Assembly (NCBI GenBank): GCA_963790405.1
Contig: CAWBOJ010000003.1
Location: 310,001 to 374,000 of the forward strand
Length of the DNA stretch: 64,000 nt
From: JBGSMX01 sp963790405
Lineage (GTDB): Bacteria > Actinomycetota > Coriobacteriia > Anaerosomatales > JAGXFU01
Direction: 5' to 3'
Part shown: in pieces, positions 55,737 to 64,000 of the stretch
Numbering within the stretch: the stretch's first letter is position 1
Layout: each line of letters begins with the position of its first letter
The notes under the pieces: generated by a model
What the model was told of the DNA's origin: nothing
What the model saw: the letters and a program-made list of their open reading frames with translations, nothing else
The model's database searches: none
Made by a program: the position numbers and the translations under genes

Positions 55737-55771
55737 GGCCTTCAGGCGCGGCGAGCGGAATCCTGATTGCC

Positions 55772-56227
55772 CTACGCCGGGGGAACCAGGCATTCGGGAT
55801 ACTGCAGCTCGCACACTTGCGCCCAAACCCCTTCCGCGAGCTGCTCGCGAACCATAAGTTGCTCAAGCCTCGCGTCGGTCTTGCGAATTCGGCGGCTCAT
55901 CTTCTCGAGTAAGAAGAACGCGACCTCCGGGTGGCTCGTGACTTCCGCCTCGAGATCCTTGCGCGAGATCTCTCTAAGCTCCACAGGTCCGACCGCTGTT
56001 GCCGTTGCCGAGCGAGATCCAGAATCGAACAGCGCCATCTCGCCGAAGAACGTGCCCGCGCCAATCTCGGCTAGTTGGCTCACGATCTCCTCGGACTCGC
56101 GGGTATTGGTCCGGGTGAGTCGCACCCGGCCCGATTCAATGATGTACATGACCCGACCAATTTGGTTCTCGCTGAAGATGATGGCTCCGTCTTTCCACGT
56201 CTTGACGTGTCCGACATCCTCGAACAT
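55772..56227 (-). CDS. cyclic-nucleotide-binding domain protein without HTH
   Basis: 151 residues: one CAP-ED domain (MFEDVGHVKTWKDGAIIFSE, GRVMYIIESGRVRLTR, IGAGTFFGEMALFDSGSRSA with the phosphate-binding FGE-x-AL ... R motif; A in AT), then a helix (HPEVAFFLLEKMSRRIRKTD) and a short tail. No DNA-binding domain, so not a CRP/FNR transcription factor; it may regulate a partner through protein contact. It follows the antiporter operon by 120 bp in the same direction. Confidence 0.85.
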   Translation of the reverse strand: MFEDVGHVKTWKDGAIIFSENQIGRVMYIIESGRVRLTRTNTRESEEIVSQLAEIGAGTFFGEMALFDSGSRSATATAVGPVELREISRKDLEAEVTSHPEVAFFLLEKMSRRIRKTDARLEQLMVREQLAEGVWAQVCELQYPECLVPPA

Positions 56228-56311
56228 CGCACTCTCCCCCTCGTGTAGTGCATCCGCTACCTCAACGCCTCAACGCTTCAACACTCGCGCTCCGCGCAAC
56301 TGCGGTGCGTT

Positions 56312-56339
56312 GTGCCGCTCACGAATGCGCGAGCGGCAC
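56312..56339 (-). terminator. hairpin after the antiporter operon
   Basis: GTGCCGCTC / GAGCGGCAC (9 bp, 10-nt loop), 12 bp beyond the operon's last stop. No T run on either side, so termination is uncertain. Confidence 0.4.
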
Positions 56340-56350
56340 CGTCCTCATCT

Positions 56351-59017
56351 CTAGGTGATACCGGTGACAGCCATGAGGACGAAGATCAGCAGCATCGCGA
56401 TGGCGATACCGACGTTGAGACCGATATCACGAACGTAGCGCTGTATCGCCAGCCGAGTACTCGCGACACGGTCGGCGTCCACGCGCTCCTCGATCATCCA
56501 GGGCACACGTTCTTGGACGGTGGCTTCGATGAGTGACGTTGCCGTGTTCAAGATCCAGCTGGCAGCACTCTCTACCTTGGTGAGCCCTCCCGCACGATAG
56601 GCCGAGACGACTTCCTCGCTTGGCAACGCCGCGCTGATCTTGTGACCCAGTCGAGCCGTAGTCTGAGACGTCTTCCAGGACGGAATGGCTTCCCGCATAA
56701 GCAGGTCGAATCTCTCCGCAGCCATGATGCCGTTCATCTCATGAGCGAGTTCCCGCAAGATGTTCTCGCCTGCCATACGTCGTTTTGCGACCCGTAGCGC
56801 CACCTCTGCTACCGGCTGTCTGTACTCCGCGACTCGGGACATGCATTCTTCGAGAGCGATCCTCAAAGGGTCGATGCGGCCAGAGCGGGCCAGCTCGGCC
56901 ACGACGCTCATACGCTCGTCGAACAGTCGCGTGGCCATATACATCGCCGAGTCGCGTACCGCGTGCACATACTGCCCTTGCTCGTTGGCGTCCATATCGC
57001 CCGAGGTCTCGGCCGTCACAATGGCCTCATCGACGGCATAGCGCACCGTCTGGTGCCGTTCTCGCTCGATGATCACATAAGCAGTGTCAATGAACTGCTG
57101 GTGCCGCAGTCCCGTAGCGCCGGTTCCGAGGGTGACGATCAGGCGTCTCCAGCTTCGCTGGACGCGGACACCGGTGCGAGCCGCCTGCCGGATCGTCCTT
57201 GCCAGCATCCGGGACACGACGCCCATGTATGCCTCGTAGCCCCGGTTGGCGACCACGGCGAACGCAAGGAAGGCCTTGGCCGTGCGGCGGTACCAGTAGT
57301 CGACGCTGACCCATGCGGGGAAGTGGGCGTGGAACAGCCCGTATCTCACGCCTACGACGACAATGAACGCGCCGAGAGCGAATGCAACGACGACGGCTTG
57401 CAGGTTCGGCCAGGTGAACGGGACGAACTCGTCCAGGATCGTCGCGTGCAGACCCCAGGTGTGCAAGCCGGCGGCAACGACATTGTCGAGCACGAGTTTG
57501 GGCGCCAGACCGAGCACCGTGATCATGGTCGCAAGTGCCCCCATCGCTACGAGCATGCGGGCCGGTGCTTCCTTGACGTCCGGATACTCCACCTTGGGTT
57601 TGCCGAGGAACACAAACAAGATGAGCTTGATGAACGATGCGGCGGTCCCGCCGCAGGTGATCACGAAGATCTTCTCGGCCACGCCCAGTGATCGAACCTG
57701 CCACAAAGGCGCGGCGATCTCGTGCGCGTACTCAATGCACTCGGTGAGCGAGTGGTGGATGAGCGTCTTACTGATGAATCCGTTGAACAGCGGCACGCCT
57801 GTGATGCCGAACGCGGCGATCAGAGTGAACAGGAACGTCAGCGGCATCTTCTTCCACAGCCCGCCGAGCTTGTACATGTTCAGCTCGTGTGTCCTGAAGT
57901 ACACAGCGCCTACGCCGAGGAAGAGACACGCTTTGAACAGTGCGTGGTTCACGATGTGATACAGCCCGCCCGCGTAGCCCATCGCGCCGTGCACGCCCAG
58001 GAATCCGGCGGCACCGATGCCCGCGATGATGAAGCCCATCTGGCTGACGCTGTGGTACGCGAGCATGCGCTTCGCGTTTTCTTGCAGCAGCGCGAGAACG
58101 ACACCGATGAACATCGTTGCAATACCGATCCACAACACCACGAAGCCGAGCTGGTTGGAGAAGTGCCACAGCTCCTCGAGCACGTGTTCGTCGAGGACCT
58201 CTTCCATGATCGCGGGCCGGTAGAGGGCCGTCACGACACGGAAGATGCCGTACGCTCCTGCCTTGATCATGATTCCGGAGAGCAGCGCGCTTGCCGGTGA
58301 AGGTGCGACCGGGTGGGCATCGGGCAGCCAGATGTGTACGGGAACGATACCGGCTTTGACGCCGAAGCCGATGATGAGCAACACGCACGCGGCCCAAGCG
58401 AGTGCGGTCTGTCCTTCGCCGATGGGCACGGGGCCGATGGCGCCTGTCGAGCCGAGTCCGAAGGTGATGAAGATGCCGGCCACGAGGGAGAAGCCGCCTA
58501 TGACGGTCATCCACAGGTACTTCGTCGATGCCTTGATGGCCTCGGGTGTCTCGGTGTGGACTACGAGCCAGTACGCAAGCAGGCCGAGCGCCTCGAAGAA
58601 CAGGTACAGGGAGACGAGGTCTCCTGCGAGCACGACGCCCATGTTCGCGCCCAGGACCGCGAGGTTGTAGGTGAAGTAGCGATTACGCTTCTCCTCGTGC
58701 TGCATGTACGAGCCCGCGTAAAGAGTCGAGGCCGCCCATACGAACGACGTGAACAGCGCGAAGAGCATGGCGAACGCATCGACCTGGAACGTGATCCTGC
58801 CGAGCAGCAGCGGTATCTCGCACCCGATGACGTGATGCTCGTGTATCAGCGGTATCAGCGCCAGTGCGCCCAGGAACGTGGCCACTGTGACTGCGAATGA
58901 GAACCAGTCTCGCAGTGGTTCCGAACGGCGACCGAGCGGACGAGCGAGAAGTGACGCCGCGAACGGCAGCAGCACGATCACTGCCGGGATCATGCTATAC
59001 GTGACGTGGCCCTCCAT
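56351..59017 (-). CDS. NuoL/MrpA-like antiporter subunit with a 300-residue C-terminal extension
   Basis: 888 residues. The first 570 residues are a proton-translocating module: GDLVSLYLFFEALGLLAYWL, LIIGFGVKAGIVPVHIWLPD (broken helix TM7/8 Lys), AHPVAPSPASALLSGIMIKA, LAYHSVSQMGFIIAG and FFLGVGAVYFR-type segments. After residue 570 comes an unusual helical soluble region (YEAYMGVVSRMLARTIRQAA, VRYAVDEAIVTAETSGDMDA, FDERMSVVAELARSGRIDPL, ILNTATSLIEATVQERVPWM) closed by a final TM (IGLNVGIAIAMLLIFVLMAV). Normal NuoL is about 610-680. Last gene of the operon; ion (H+ or Na+) not shown. Confidence 0.88.
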   Translation of the reverse strand: MEGHVTYSMIPAVIVLLPFAASLLARPLGRRSEPLRDWFSFAVTVATFLGALALIPLIHEHHVIGCEIPLLLGRITFQVDAFAMLFALFTSFVWAASTLYAGSYMQHEEKRNRYFTYNLAVLGANMGVVLAGDLVSLYLFFEALGLLAYWLVVHTETPEAIKASTKYLWMTVIGGFSLVAGIFITFGLGSTGAIGPVPIGEGQTALAWAACVLLIIGFGVKAGIVPVHIWLPDAHPVAPSPASALLSGIMIKAGAYGIFRVVTALYRPAIMEEVLDEHVLEELWHFSNQLGFVVLWIGIATMFIGVVLALLQENAKRMLAYHSVSQMGFIIAGIGAAGFLGVHGAMGYAGGLYHIVNHALFKACLFLGVGAVYFRTHELNMYKLGGLWKKMPLTFLFTLIAAFGITGVPLFNGFISKTLIHHSLTECIEYAHEIAAPLWQVRSLGVAEKIFVITCGGTAASFIKLILFVFLGKPKVEYPDVKEAPARMLVAMGALATMITVLGLAPKLVLDNVVAAGLHTWGLHATILDEFVPFTWPNLQAVVVAFALGAFIVVVGVRYGLFHAHFPAWVSVDYWYRRTAKAFLAFAVVANRGYEAYMGVVSRMLARTIRQAARTGVRVQRSWRRLIVTLGTGATGLRHQQFIDTAYVIIERERHQTVRYAVDEAIVTAETSGDMDANEQGQYVHAVRDSAMYMATRLFDERMSVVAELARSGRIDPLRIALEECMSRVAEYRQPVAEVALRVAKRRMAGENILRELAHEMNGIMAAERFDLLMREAIPSWKTSQTTARLGHKISAALPSEEVVSAYRAGGLTKVESAASWILNTATSLIEATVQERVPWMIEERVDADRVASTRLAIQRYVRDIGLNVGIAIAMLLIFVLMAVTGIT

Positions 59018-59038
59018 CAGAGCGGTACCTCCCTCGTC

Positions 59039-60526
59039 CTACGGCAGTGTCTCGGCGGCGAGCTTGGCAAGCGAGAGCGGAAGACCCGGAGCCCATGCGC
59101 AGACGCCGAGGATGATGGTGAGCGCAGCACCAATCAACACGGGTGCGAGCATCGTCCACGGGGCCTCGAAGCGCCCCTCCCTCTCGGGCAAGCCCCGAAC
59201 GACCGGCGAGGGCTCCTTGAAGTAGGCGATGTAGATAATCGGCAGCAGGTATACGGCCGCCAACAGCGCTCCACCCAGGAGTACGACCAGGTACAAGGGT
59301 TTGTCGGCGTCGAGGATCCCGATACCGAGGAACCACTTGCTGATGAATCCAGACAGCGGTGGAGTACCGATCATTGACAGCGAGGTGAGCGTGAACACCG
59401 CCATGGTAATCGGGTGTCGCTTGGCGATCCCGGCCATTTCGCTCACGTTGTGTATGTGGCATCGCTTGATGAAGATGCCCGCGCAGAAGAAGAGCGTGCC
59501 CTTCATGAATGCGTGGTTCGCGATGTGTACGAACGAGCCGGTCATGGACGAAGTGGTCAGGAGGGATGCACCGAAGATCACGTAGCCCATCTGGCTTATC
59601 GTCGAGTACGCGAGCCGTCGCTTCAGGTTGTCTTGAGGAATCGCCAATATGGCTGCAGCGAGAATGGTCACGGCGGCGACTATGCCCAGCGGCATCGCGA
59701 CGCCGAGTTCTTTGAGCAGTTCGATTCCGTAGACGTTGAAGAGCACGCGCAGGATGCCGAAGCTGCCGGCTGCGACCATGATGCCGGACAGAACTGCCGA
59801 GAACGGCGCAGGGGCGGCGGGGTGAGCGTCGGGCACCCATCCGTGCAGGGGCATGAGTGCGGCTTTGACGCCGAACCCTGCGATGAAGCACCAGAAGACG
59901 GCGAGAAGGGCTGTTCTGTTGACGTCGGCGGTGAAGAACGCGGTGCTCCCGAACTCCTGAGATCCGGCGAGGAAGTAGGTCCCCATTATCGCGAGGAGGA
60001 CGAGTCCGCCCCCGATGATGATGTAGGTGATGTACTTCGTGCCGGCCGCCATGGCCTCGGGGGTCTGTTCGTGCACAACGAGCGGGTAGGTGAGTATAGA
60101 GAACAGCTCGTAGAACACGAGAAACGACAGCAGATTGCCGGCGAGTGCGACTCCGAGTGTCCAGCTGAGCGCCATCATCAGGAATGCGAAGTACCGATTA
60201 GTCCGTTCCTCATCGGCCATGTACCCGAACGAGTACACGATGGCCAGAAGCCACAGGACTCCTGCGGTGATGGCGAACAGCACTCCTAGCGCGTCTACGC
60301 GCATGGTCAGCCAGATCGTCGGCGTCATCTGGAACAGGCGAATCTCGTAGAGCTCGCCTTCTAGTACGCCGGGAATCAGGCACGCGACCAAGCCCGCGGC
60401 CAGAGCGACGATGACGGTCAGCCCGATTGCCCGGGCGCGCTCCGAAACTCTCGAGAGCGGTACGACCAACCCAGCTCCGACTATCGGCAGGAGCACGATT
60501 GCGGGGAGTATCGCGGATAGACTCAT
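59039..60526 (-). CDS. NuoM/NuoN/MrpD-like proton-translocating subunit
   Basis: 495 residues from ATG 60526. Fourteen or so TM helices; ELFSILTYPLVVHEQTPEAM (conserved Glu), GFGVKAALMPLHGWVPDAHP (Lys), APAPFSAVLSGIMVAAGSFG, RRLAYSTISQMGYVIFGASL, HIANHAFMKGTLFF (HxxxK). Antiporter-fold subunit as in complex I, Mrp and membrane hydrogenases. Between two homologues in the same operon, with a 21-bp gap to the downstream gene. Confidence 0.9.
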   Translation of the reverse strand: MSLSAILPAIVLLPIVGAGLVVPLSRVSERARAIGLTVIVALAAGLVACLIPGVLEGELYEIRLFQMTPTIWLTMRVDALGVLFAITAGVLWLLAIVYSFGYMADEERTNRYFAFLMMALSWTLGVALAGNLLSFLVFYELFSILTYPLVVHEQTPEAMAAGTKYITYIIIGGGLVLLAIMGTYFLAGSQEFGSTAFFTADVNRTALLAVFWCFIAGFGVKAALMPLHGWVPDAHPAAPAPFSAVLSGIMVAAGSFGILRVLFNVYGIELLKELGVAMPLGIVAAVTILAAAILAIPQDNLKRRLAYSTISQMGYVIFGASLLTTSSMTGSFVHIANHAFMKGTLFFCAGIFIKRCHIHNVSEMAGIAKRHPITMAVFTLTSLSMIGTPPLSGFISKWFLGIGILDADKPLYLVVLLGGALLAAVYLLPIIYIAYFKEPSPVVRGLPEREGRFEAPWTMLAPVLIGAALTIILGVCAWAPGLPLSLAKLAAETLP

Positions 60527-60551
60527 GTGCTCATCACCCCGATCACTCCTC

Positions 60552-62027
60552 TCACAATCCGAAGAAGTACTGTACGGCCGTCCGTGCCAGGGACAATGGC
60601 ATCCCTGGGACTTCGGCGAGACTGCCAAGCAGAATCACGTAGACCGCGCAGATGATGGTGGGTACGAGCATCGTCCAGTGGGCTTCCTTGATGTGCAGCT
60701 TCGTACCCTTTGGGACCTTGAAAAAGGCCATGTAGACAATCGGCATGAAGTACGCGGCATTCAGAATCGAGCTAATGATCATGACCACGACGAAGATCCA
60801 GCCGCCTGACTCCATGGCACCGAGCGATAGGTACCACTTGGAGATGAATCCCGCGGTCAGTGGTACGCCGATGAATCCGAGCGCGGCTACGGTGAATGCC
60901 CCCATCGTGTACGGCATCTGGTAGCCGATGCCGGCGAATTCATGGATATTCGTGCGGCCGGTGGTGCGCTGAATCGCGCCCGCGACGAAGAACATGGTGA
61001 TCTTCTGGAATGCCTGATTCGCGATGTGGACGATGGCGCCAAGTGCGGCAAGCGGAGTCAGCAAAGCTGCGCCGAGAACGATGTAGGAGAGCTGGCTGAT
61101 GGTCGAGTAGGCAAGACGCCGTTTGAAGTTGTCCTGGGTCAGCGCAATCATCGAAGCCACGACGATGGTGATCGAGGCGAGAGCTGCGAGCCAGATCGTG
61201 ATCCCCAACTCTTGTAGCAGGTCCACGCCGAAGACGCAGAAGGTGATTCGCAGGATGCCGAAGGCGCCGGCCTTCACAACCGCGACCGCGTGAAGAAGCG
61301 CACTGACGGGTGCAGGCGCGACCATTGCTGAGGGCAGCCACCCGTGTAGGGGCATGATTGCGGCCTTCACCCCGAAGCCGATCACGAAGGCAGCGAAGAG
61401 CAGTGTCAGCCCCGTGCGGCCGGCCGACATGTCGAGGATGCCGGTTCCCGCCAGTGACAGGGTGCCGGCCCACTGGAAGGTCACGGCTGTACCGAGCAGT
61501 ACGAACACGCCGCCGATAAGCGTGTACGCGAGGTACTTTCGGCCGGCTTTCATGGCCTCGGGGGTCTCCTCGTGCACGACCAGCGGATACGTGCAAATCG
61601 TGAGCATCTCGTAGAAGAGGAACAGCGTGAGCAGGTTCTCGGCGAATGCGATACCGATGGTGGTCGACACACACAGCGCGAAGAATCCGAAGAACCGGGC
61701 TCGTTCATGCTCGTTCTCCATGTAGCCGATGGCGTAGACCGTCGTTATCAGCCACAGCGACGAGGAAACGATCGCGAAGAACATGCCGAGCGCGTCGACT
61801 CTGAACGCCAGACCTATGCCAGGCGTGAACTCGATAAGCGCGAACTTGTAGACCACACCATCGAGCACACCGGGAAGCATCGAGTACACGACGCCCAGGT
61901 TGACGACCGCCGCCGTGATGCTCCAGAAGCGTCTCCAAAAGACTCTCTCACCTGAGAAGAAGACCAGTAGACCGCATGCCAGCGAGAGTACAGGTGCAAG
62001 CAGTGGCCGGATATCAACGACGTCCAT
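60552..62027 (-). CDS. NuoM/MrpD-like proton-translocating subunit
   Basis: 491 residues: EMLTICTYPLVVHEETPEAM, GFGVKAAIMPLHGWLPSAMV (Lys), APAPVSALLHAVAVVKAGAF, RRLAYSTISQLSYIVLGAAL, HIANQAFQKITMFFVAGAIQ. It closely resembles the next gene product and looks like an ancient duplication. GGGGGTTGAT lies before the ATG, 1 bp after the MrpD-like stop. The ALLHAVAVVKAG motif is characteristic of Mrp/complex-I antiporter subunits. Confidence 0.9.
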   Translation of the reverse strand: MDVVDIRPLLAPVLSLACGLLVFFSGERVFWRRFWSITAAVVNLGVVYSMLPGVLDGVVYKFALIEFTPGIGLAFRVDALGMFFAIVSSSLWLITTVYAIGYMENEHERARFFGFFALCVSTTIGIAFAENLLTLFLFYEMLTICTYPLVVHEETPEAMKAGRKYLAYTLIGGVFVLLGTAVTFQWAGTLSLAGTGILDMSAGRTGLTLLFAAFVIGFGVKAAIMPLHGWLPSAMVAPAPVSALLHAVAVVKAGAFGILRITFCVFGVDLLQELGITIWLAALASITIVVASMIALTQDNFKRRLAYSTISQLSYIVLGAALLTPLAALGAIVHIANQAFQKITMFFVAGAIQRTTGRTNIHEFAGIGYQMPYTMGAFTVAALGFIGVPLTAGFISKWYLSLGAMESGGWIFVVVMIISSILNAAYFMPIVYMAFFKVPKGTKLHIKEAHWTMLVPTIICAVYVILLGSLAEVPGMPLSLARTAVQYFFGL

Positions 62028-62028
62028 A

Positions 62029-63519
62029 TCAACCCCCGATCGGCGCCAGCATGGTCTTCACTGCAGGCTCGATGTAGCTCAGCGGTATCCGACCGAAAAT
62101 TCCCATAACCAGGCACAACACTGCGAGAACAACTACCGGGATCAGCATCGTCACGGGAGCTTCGCCCACTTCGAGGATCTCGGGGTGTGTGGGAGGCATG
62201 AAGTAGAACGCGTTCAGCATCCGGATGTAGTACACGAAGATGAGGAGCGCGCCGAACAGAAGGGTGATGGCGAAGAAGATGTGGCCGGCTTCGATGGCTC
62301 CGAGTGCGATGTACCACTTGCACAGGAAGCCGGCGGTTGGTGGGATACCCACGATCGATATTGCGCCGACGGCGATGGCCGCCGACGTGATCGGCATCGC
62401 CTTGCCCACCCCGCGAAGGTCGCTGAGCTTGCGATAGCCGGTCTGATGAATCAGCGCACCTGCGCCGAGGAACAGCGTTGACTTGATGAGCGCGTGGTTG
62501 AAGATGTGCACCGTCGCTCCGATGATTCCGTACGACGACGCGAGTCCGAGGCCCATGAAGATGTAGCCGATGTTCGAGATCGTCGAGTAGGCGAGCATCA
62601 TCTTGATGTCTTCTTGGACCATGGCGAACAGTGCGCCCATGACGATCGATATCGCGCCTAGCCACATGAGGGAGTTGTTGAGAGCCGAGAGATCGAACAG
62701 TTGGGACCCATAGAGAATCTGGAACATCCGCAGCATGCCGAGAACGCCGATCTTGACCACGAGGCCCGAAAGAATCGCGCTCACGGGTCCCGGGGCGATC
62801 GAGTGAGCGTCAGGCAGCCAGATGTGAATCGGGAACAGCGCAGCCTTGACCGAGAACCCCAACGTGAGCGCTGCTACCGCGATGGCGGCTGGGAACGGCT
62901 CGACACCAGAGAGTCGCACCGCCAGGTCGGTCATGTTCAGAGTGCCGGTCAGTGAGTAGAGCAGCCCGATACCGAGCAGAATCGAGAGCGATGAGATGGC
63001 GCCCATGACGAGGTACTTGAAGGCGGCCAACTCCGCGATGCTCTCCCCCGTGATAGCTACGAGCGCGTAGCCGGAAAGCGACAGGATCTCGAGGAAGACG
63101 AACATGTTGAAGATGTCGCCGGTGACGGCGAAACCGTTCATGCCGCCGAGACAGAGCAGGAACAGTGCGTAGTAATAGGGGAGCCGACGCTCAGGTACTG
63201 AGTGTTTGGCGTACGCGAGCGAGAACAGGAGCGCTAGCCAGCCGACCAGGCAGACGACCGCAATCGAGGCGCTGAACTCGTCGAATCGCAGCTCGATGCC
63301 CAACGGCGGCGGCCAACCACCCATGAAGTACGAGAACGACCCTTGTGTCGAAACGCGGTAGGTCAGTACCACGGCCGCCACCGAGACGATGCTGAACACG
63401 AACAGTGCCCAGTAGCCGGCGAACTGTGCGCGACGGCGCGCGATTATCGGTGTCAGAGCTGCGCCTACAAGGGGGGTGATGATGAGTACAACTGGCCACT
63501 GGCCTCCGCCCATCGTCAC
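62029..63519 (-). CDS. mrpD: Na+/H+ antiporter subunit MrpD/MnhD
   Basis: 496 residues from GTG 63519, overlapping the MrpC stop. TM protein with FVFLEILSLSGYALVAITGE, SVKAALFPIHIWLPDAHSIA (Lys), PGPVSAILSGLVVKIGVLGM, MMLAYSTISNIGYIFMGLGL, HIFNHALIKSTLFLGAGALI. The order mrpB-mrpC-mrpD and the spacing match Mrp operons. It would be an ion-translocating subunit of a monovalent cation/proton antiporter or of a hydrogenase linked to one. Confidence 0.9.
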   Translation of the reverse strand: MTMGGGQWPVVLIITPLVGAALTPIIARRRAQFAGYWALFVFSIVSVAAVVLTYRVSTQGSFSYFMGGWPPPLGIELRFDEFSASIAVVCLVGWLALLFSLAYAKHSVPERRLPYYYALFLLCLGGMNGFAVTGDIFNMFVFLEILSLSGYALVAITGESIAELAAFKYLVMGAISSLSILLGIGLLYSLTGTLNMTDLAVRLSGVEPFPAAIAVAALTLGFSVKAALFPIHIWLPDAHSIAPGPVSAILSGLVVKIGVLGMLRMFQILYGSQLFDLSALNNSLMWLGAISIVMGALFAMVQEDIKMMLAYSTISNIGYIFMGLGLASSYGIIGATVHIFNHALIKSTLFLGAGALIHQTGYRKLSDLRGVGKAMPITSAAIAVGAISIVGIPPTAGFLCKWYIALGAIEAGHIFFAITLLFGALLIFVYYIRMLNAFYFMPPTHPEILEVGEAPVTMLIPVVVLAVLCLVMGIFGRIPLSYIEPAVKTMLAPIGG

Positions 63520-63866
63520 TCCACCCCCCAGAGGTCATCGGACTCGATCGTCCCGTAGTGACCGTAGATGCGGATGATCAGGCTCAAGGCGAGCGCACTC
63601 GTAGAAAGCGCGACCACGATACCGGTGAGGATGAGGCCTTGCGGAAGCGGGTTCGCAAAAGGTGGGCTGGCTTCGGCACCCATGATGGGGGCATCGCCAC
63701 CCGTAACGATTCCGGCTGCCATGACAAAGGCGAAGACGGCCGTCTCGATGATGTTGAGCCCCATGAGCTTCTTGATGAGGTTGCCCTTCGCTATGACCGC
63801 ATAGAGGCCTATGAGAAACAGCAACACTGATGCGACGTAGTCGATGTTCGTCCACAGCGCTTTCAT
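63516..63866 (-). CDS. mrpC: Na+/H+ antiporter subunit MrpC/MnhC (NuoK-like)
   Basis: 116 residues with three TM helices: VASVLLFLIGLYAVIAKGNL, LNIIETAVFAFVMAAGIVTG (conserved Glu in helix 2, as in NuoK) and LTGIVVALSTSALALSLIIR. The loop between helices 2 and 3 (APIMGAEASPPFANPLPQGL) is the MrpC pattern PLPQALVLT. Start overlaps the mrpB stop by 4 bp, end overlaps mrpD by 4 bp. Confidence 0.93.
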   Translation of the reverse strand: MKALWTNIDYVASVLLFLIGLYAVIAKGNLIKKLMGLNIIETAVFAFVMAAGIVTGGDAPIMGAEASPPFANPLPQGLILTGIVVALSTSALALSLIIRIYGHYGTIESDDLWGVE

Positions 63867-64000
63867 CCGTTGCTCCCCTCCATCGTCCAGAAGATGGACG
63901 CGACGATCGCTGCCCCTCCGATGCCGATGCCGAATTCGATGAGCGTCAGGAAGGGGACGCGGAGGAACAGATACTGGCCTTCAACGGGATAGGAGAGGTA
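63863..64000 (-). CDS. mrpB: Na+/H+ antiporter subunit MrpB/MnhB, C-terminal fragment at the window edge
   Basis: The last 45 residues of a membrane protein: YLSYPVEGQYLFLRVPFLTL, IEFGIGIGGAAIVASIFWTM, EGSNG, then TGA. The TM helix after a PFLTLIEFGIGIG segment matches the MnhB-domain C-terminus. The gene continues beyond the right edge. ATGA overlap with mrpC. Confidence 0.7.
   Translation of the reverse strand, partial: YLSYPVEGQYLFLRVPFLTLIEFGIGIGGAAIVASIFWTMEGSNG

Overview
The window is high-GC bacterial chromosome with no rRNA, CRISPR array or intact mobile element. It most likely comes from an anaerobic Actinomycetota of the Coriobacteriia/OPB41 kind. Three things support this: the conserved actinobacterial order kinase - fhaA - fhaB - PP2C phosphatase - ftsW/rodA - pbpA - pknB (about 5.3-14.0 kb, minus strand); CWB2-type wall-binding repeats on a giant secreted protein; and an anaerobic gene set (double-cubane-cluster reductase with its BadF-type activase, hydrogenase maturation protease, larB/larC, Mrp/complex-I-like antiporter modules). 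The lineage is inferred from gene content, not from a marker tree.

Layout. 0-5.3 kb: broken small secreted protein, tRNA-Arg(CCT), lipoprotein, then a plus-strand envelope glycan run (GT4 glycosyltransferase, LPG-synthase-like flippase-fold protein, GT-C-like membrane protein). 5.3-14.0 kb: Ser/Thr phosphosignalling and cell-wall operon. 14-20 kb: methyltransferase, lipoproteins, tRNA-Leu(CAG) followed by a small lower-GC patch of orphan genes, NatA/NatB-like ABC exporter, a Cys-rich orphan and a PQ-loop protein. 20-34 kb: DEAD-box helicase, HhH-GPD glycosylase, larC-larB, two diguanylate cyclases, pheA, hydrogenase protease, DCCP reductase plus activase, macro-domain protein, serS, PAS protein. 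34-41 kb: one surface protein of about 2,400 residues. 41-48 kb: zwf fused in frame to a short-type gnd, a pair of CARYR Cys-rich small proteins, a beta-propeller protein overlapping a SLOG-fold protein, tRNA-Arg/Ser/Ser, a PASTA protein. 48-55 kb: tadA, a DUF2207 membrane protein, two small genes, then an NHEJ set (ATP-synthase-epsilon-like ORF, ku, ligD). 55-64 kb: tRNA-Ser(GGA), a cyclic-nucleotide-binding protein and a minus-strand operon mrpB'-mrpC-mrpD followed by three further antiporter-type subunits, running off the right edge.

Sequence quality. Many genes that should be intact, including essential ones (serS, ftsW/rodA), are split by single-base frame changes while the protein stays recognisable across the frames. 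The density is extreme at 7.2-12.2 kb and sporadic elsewhere (about 0.1, 3.6, 20.2, 32.2, 33.5, 34.2, 35.2, 43.0-43.5 kb). I read these as consensus indel errors rather than biological decay, and give full gene spans for them.
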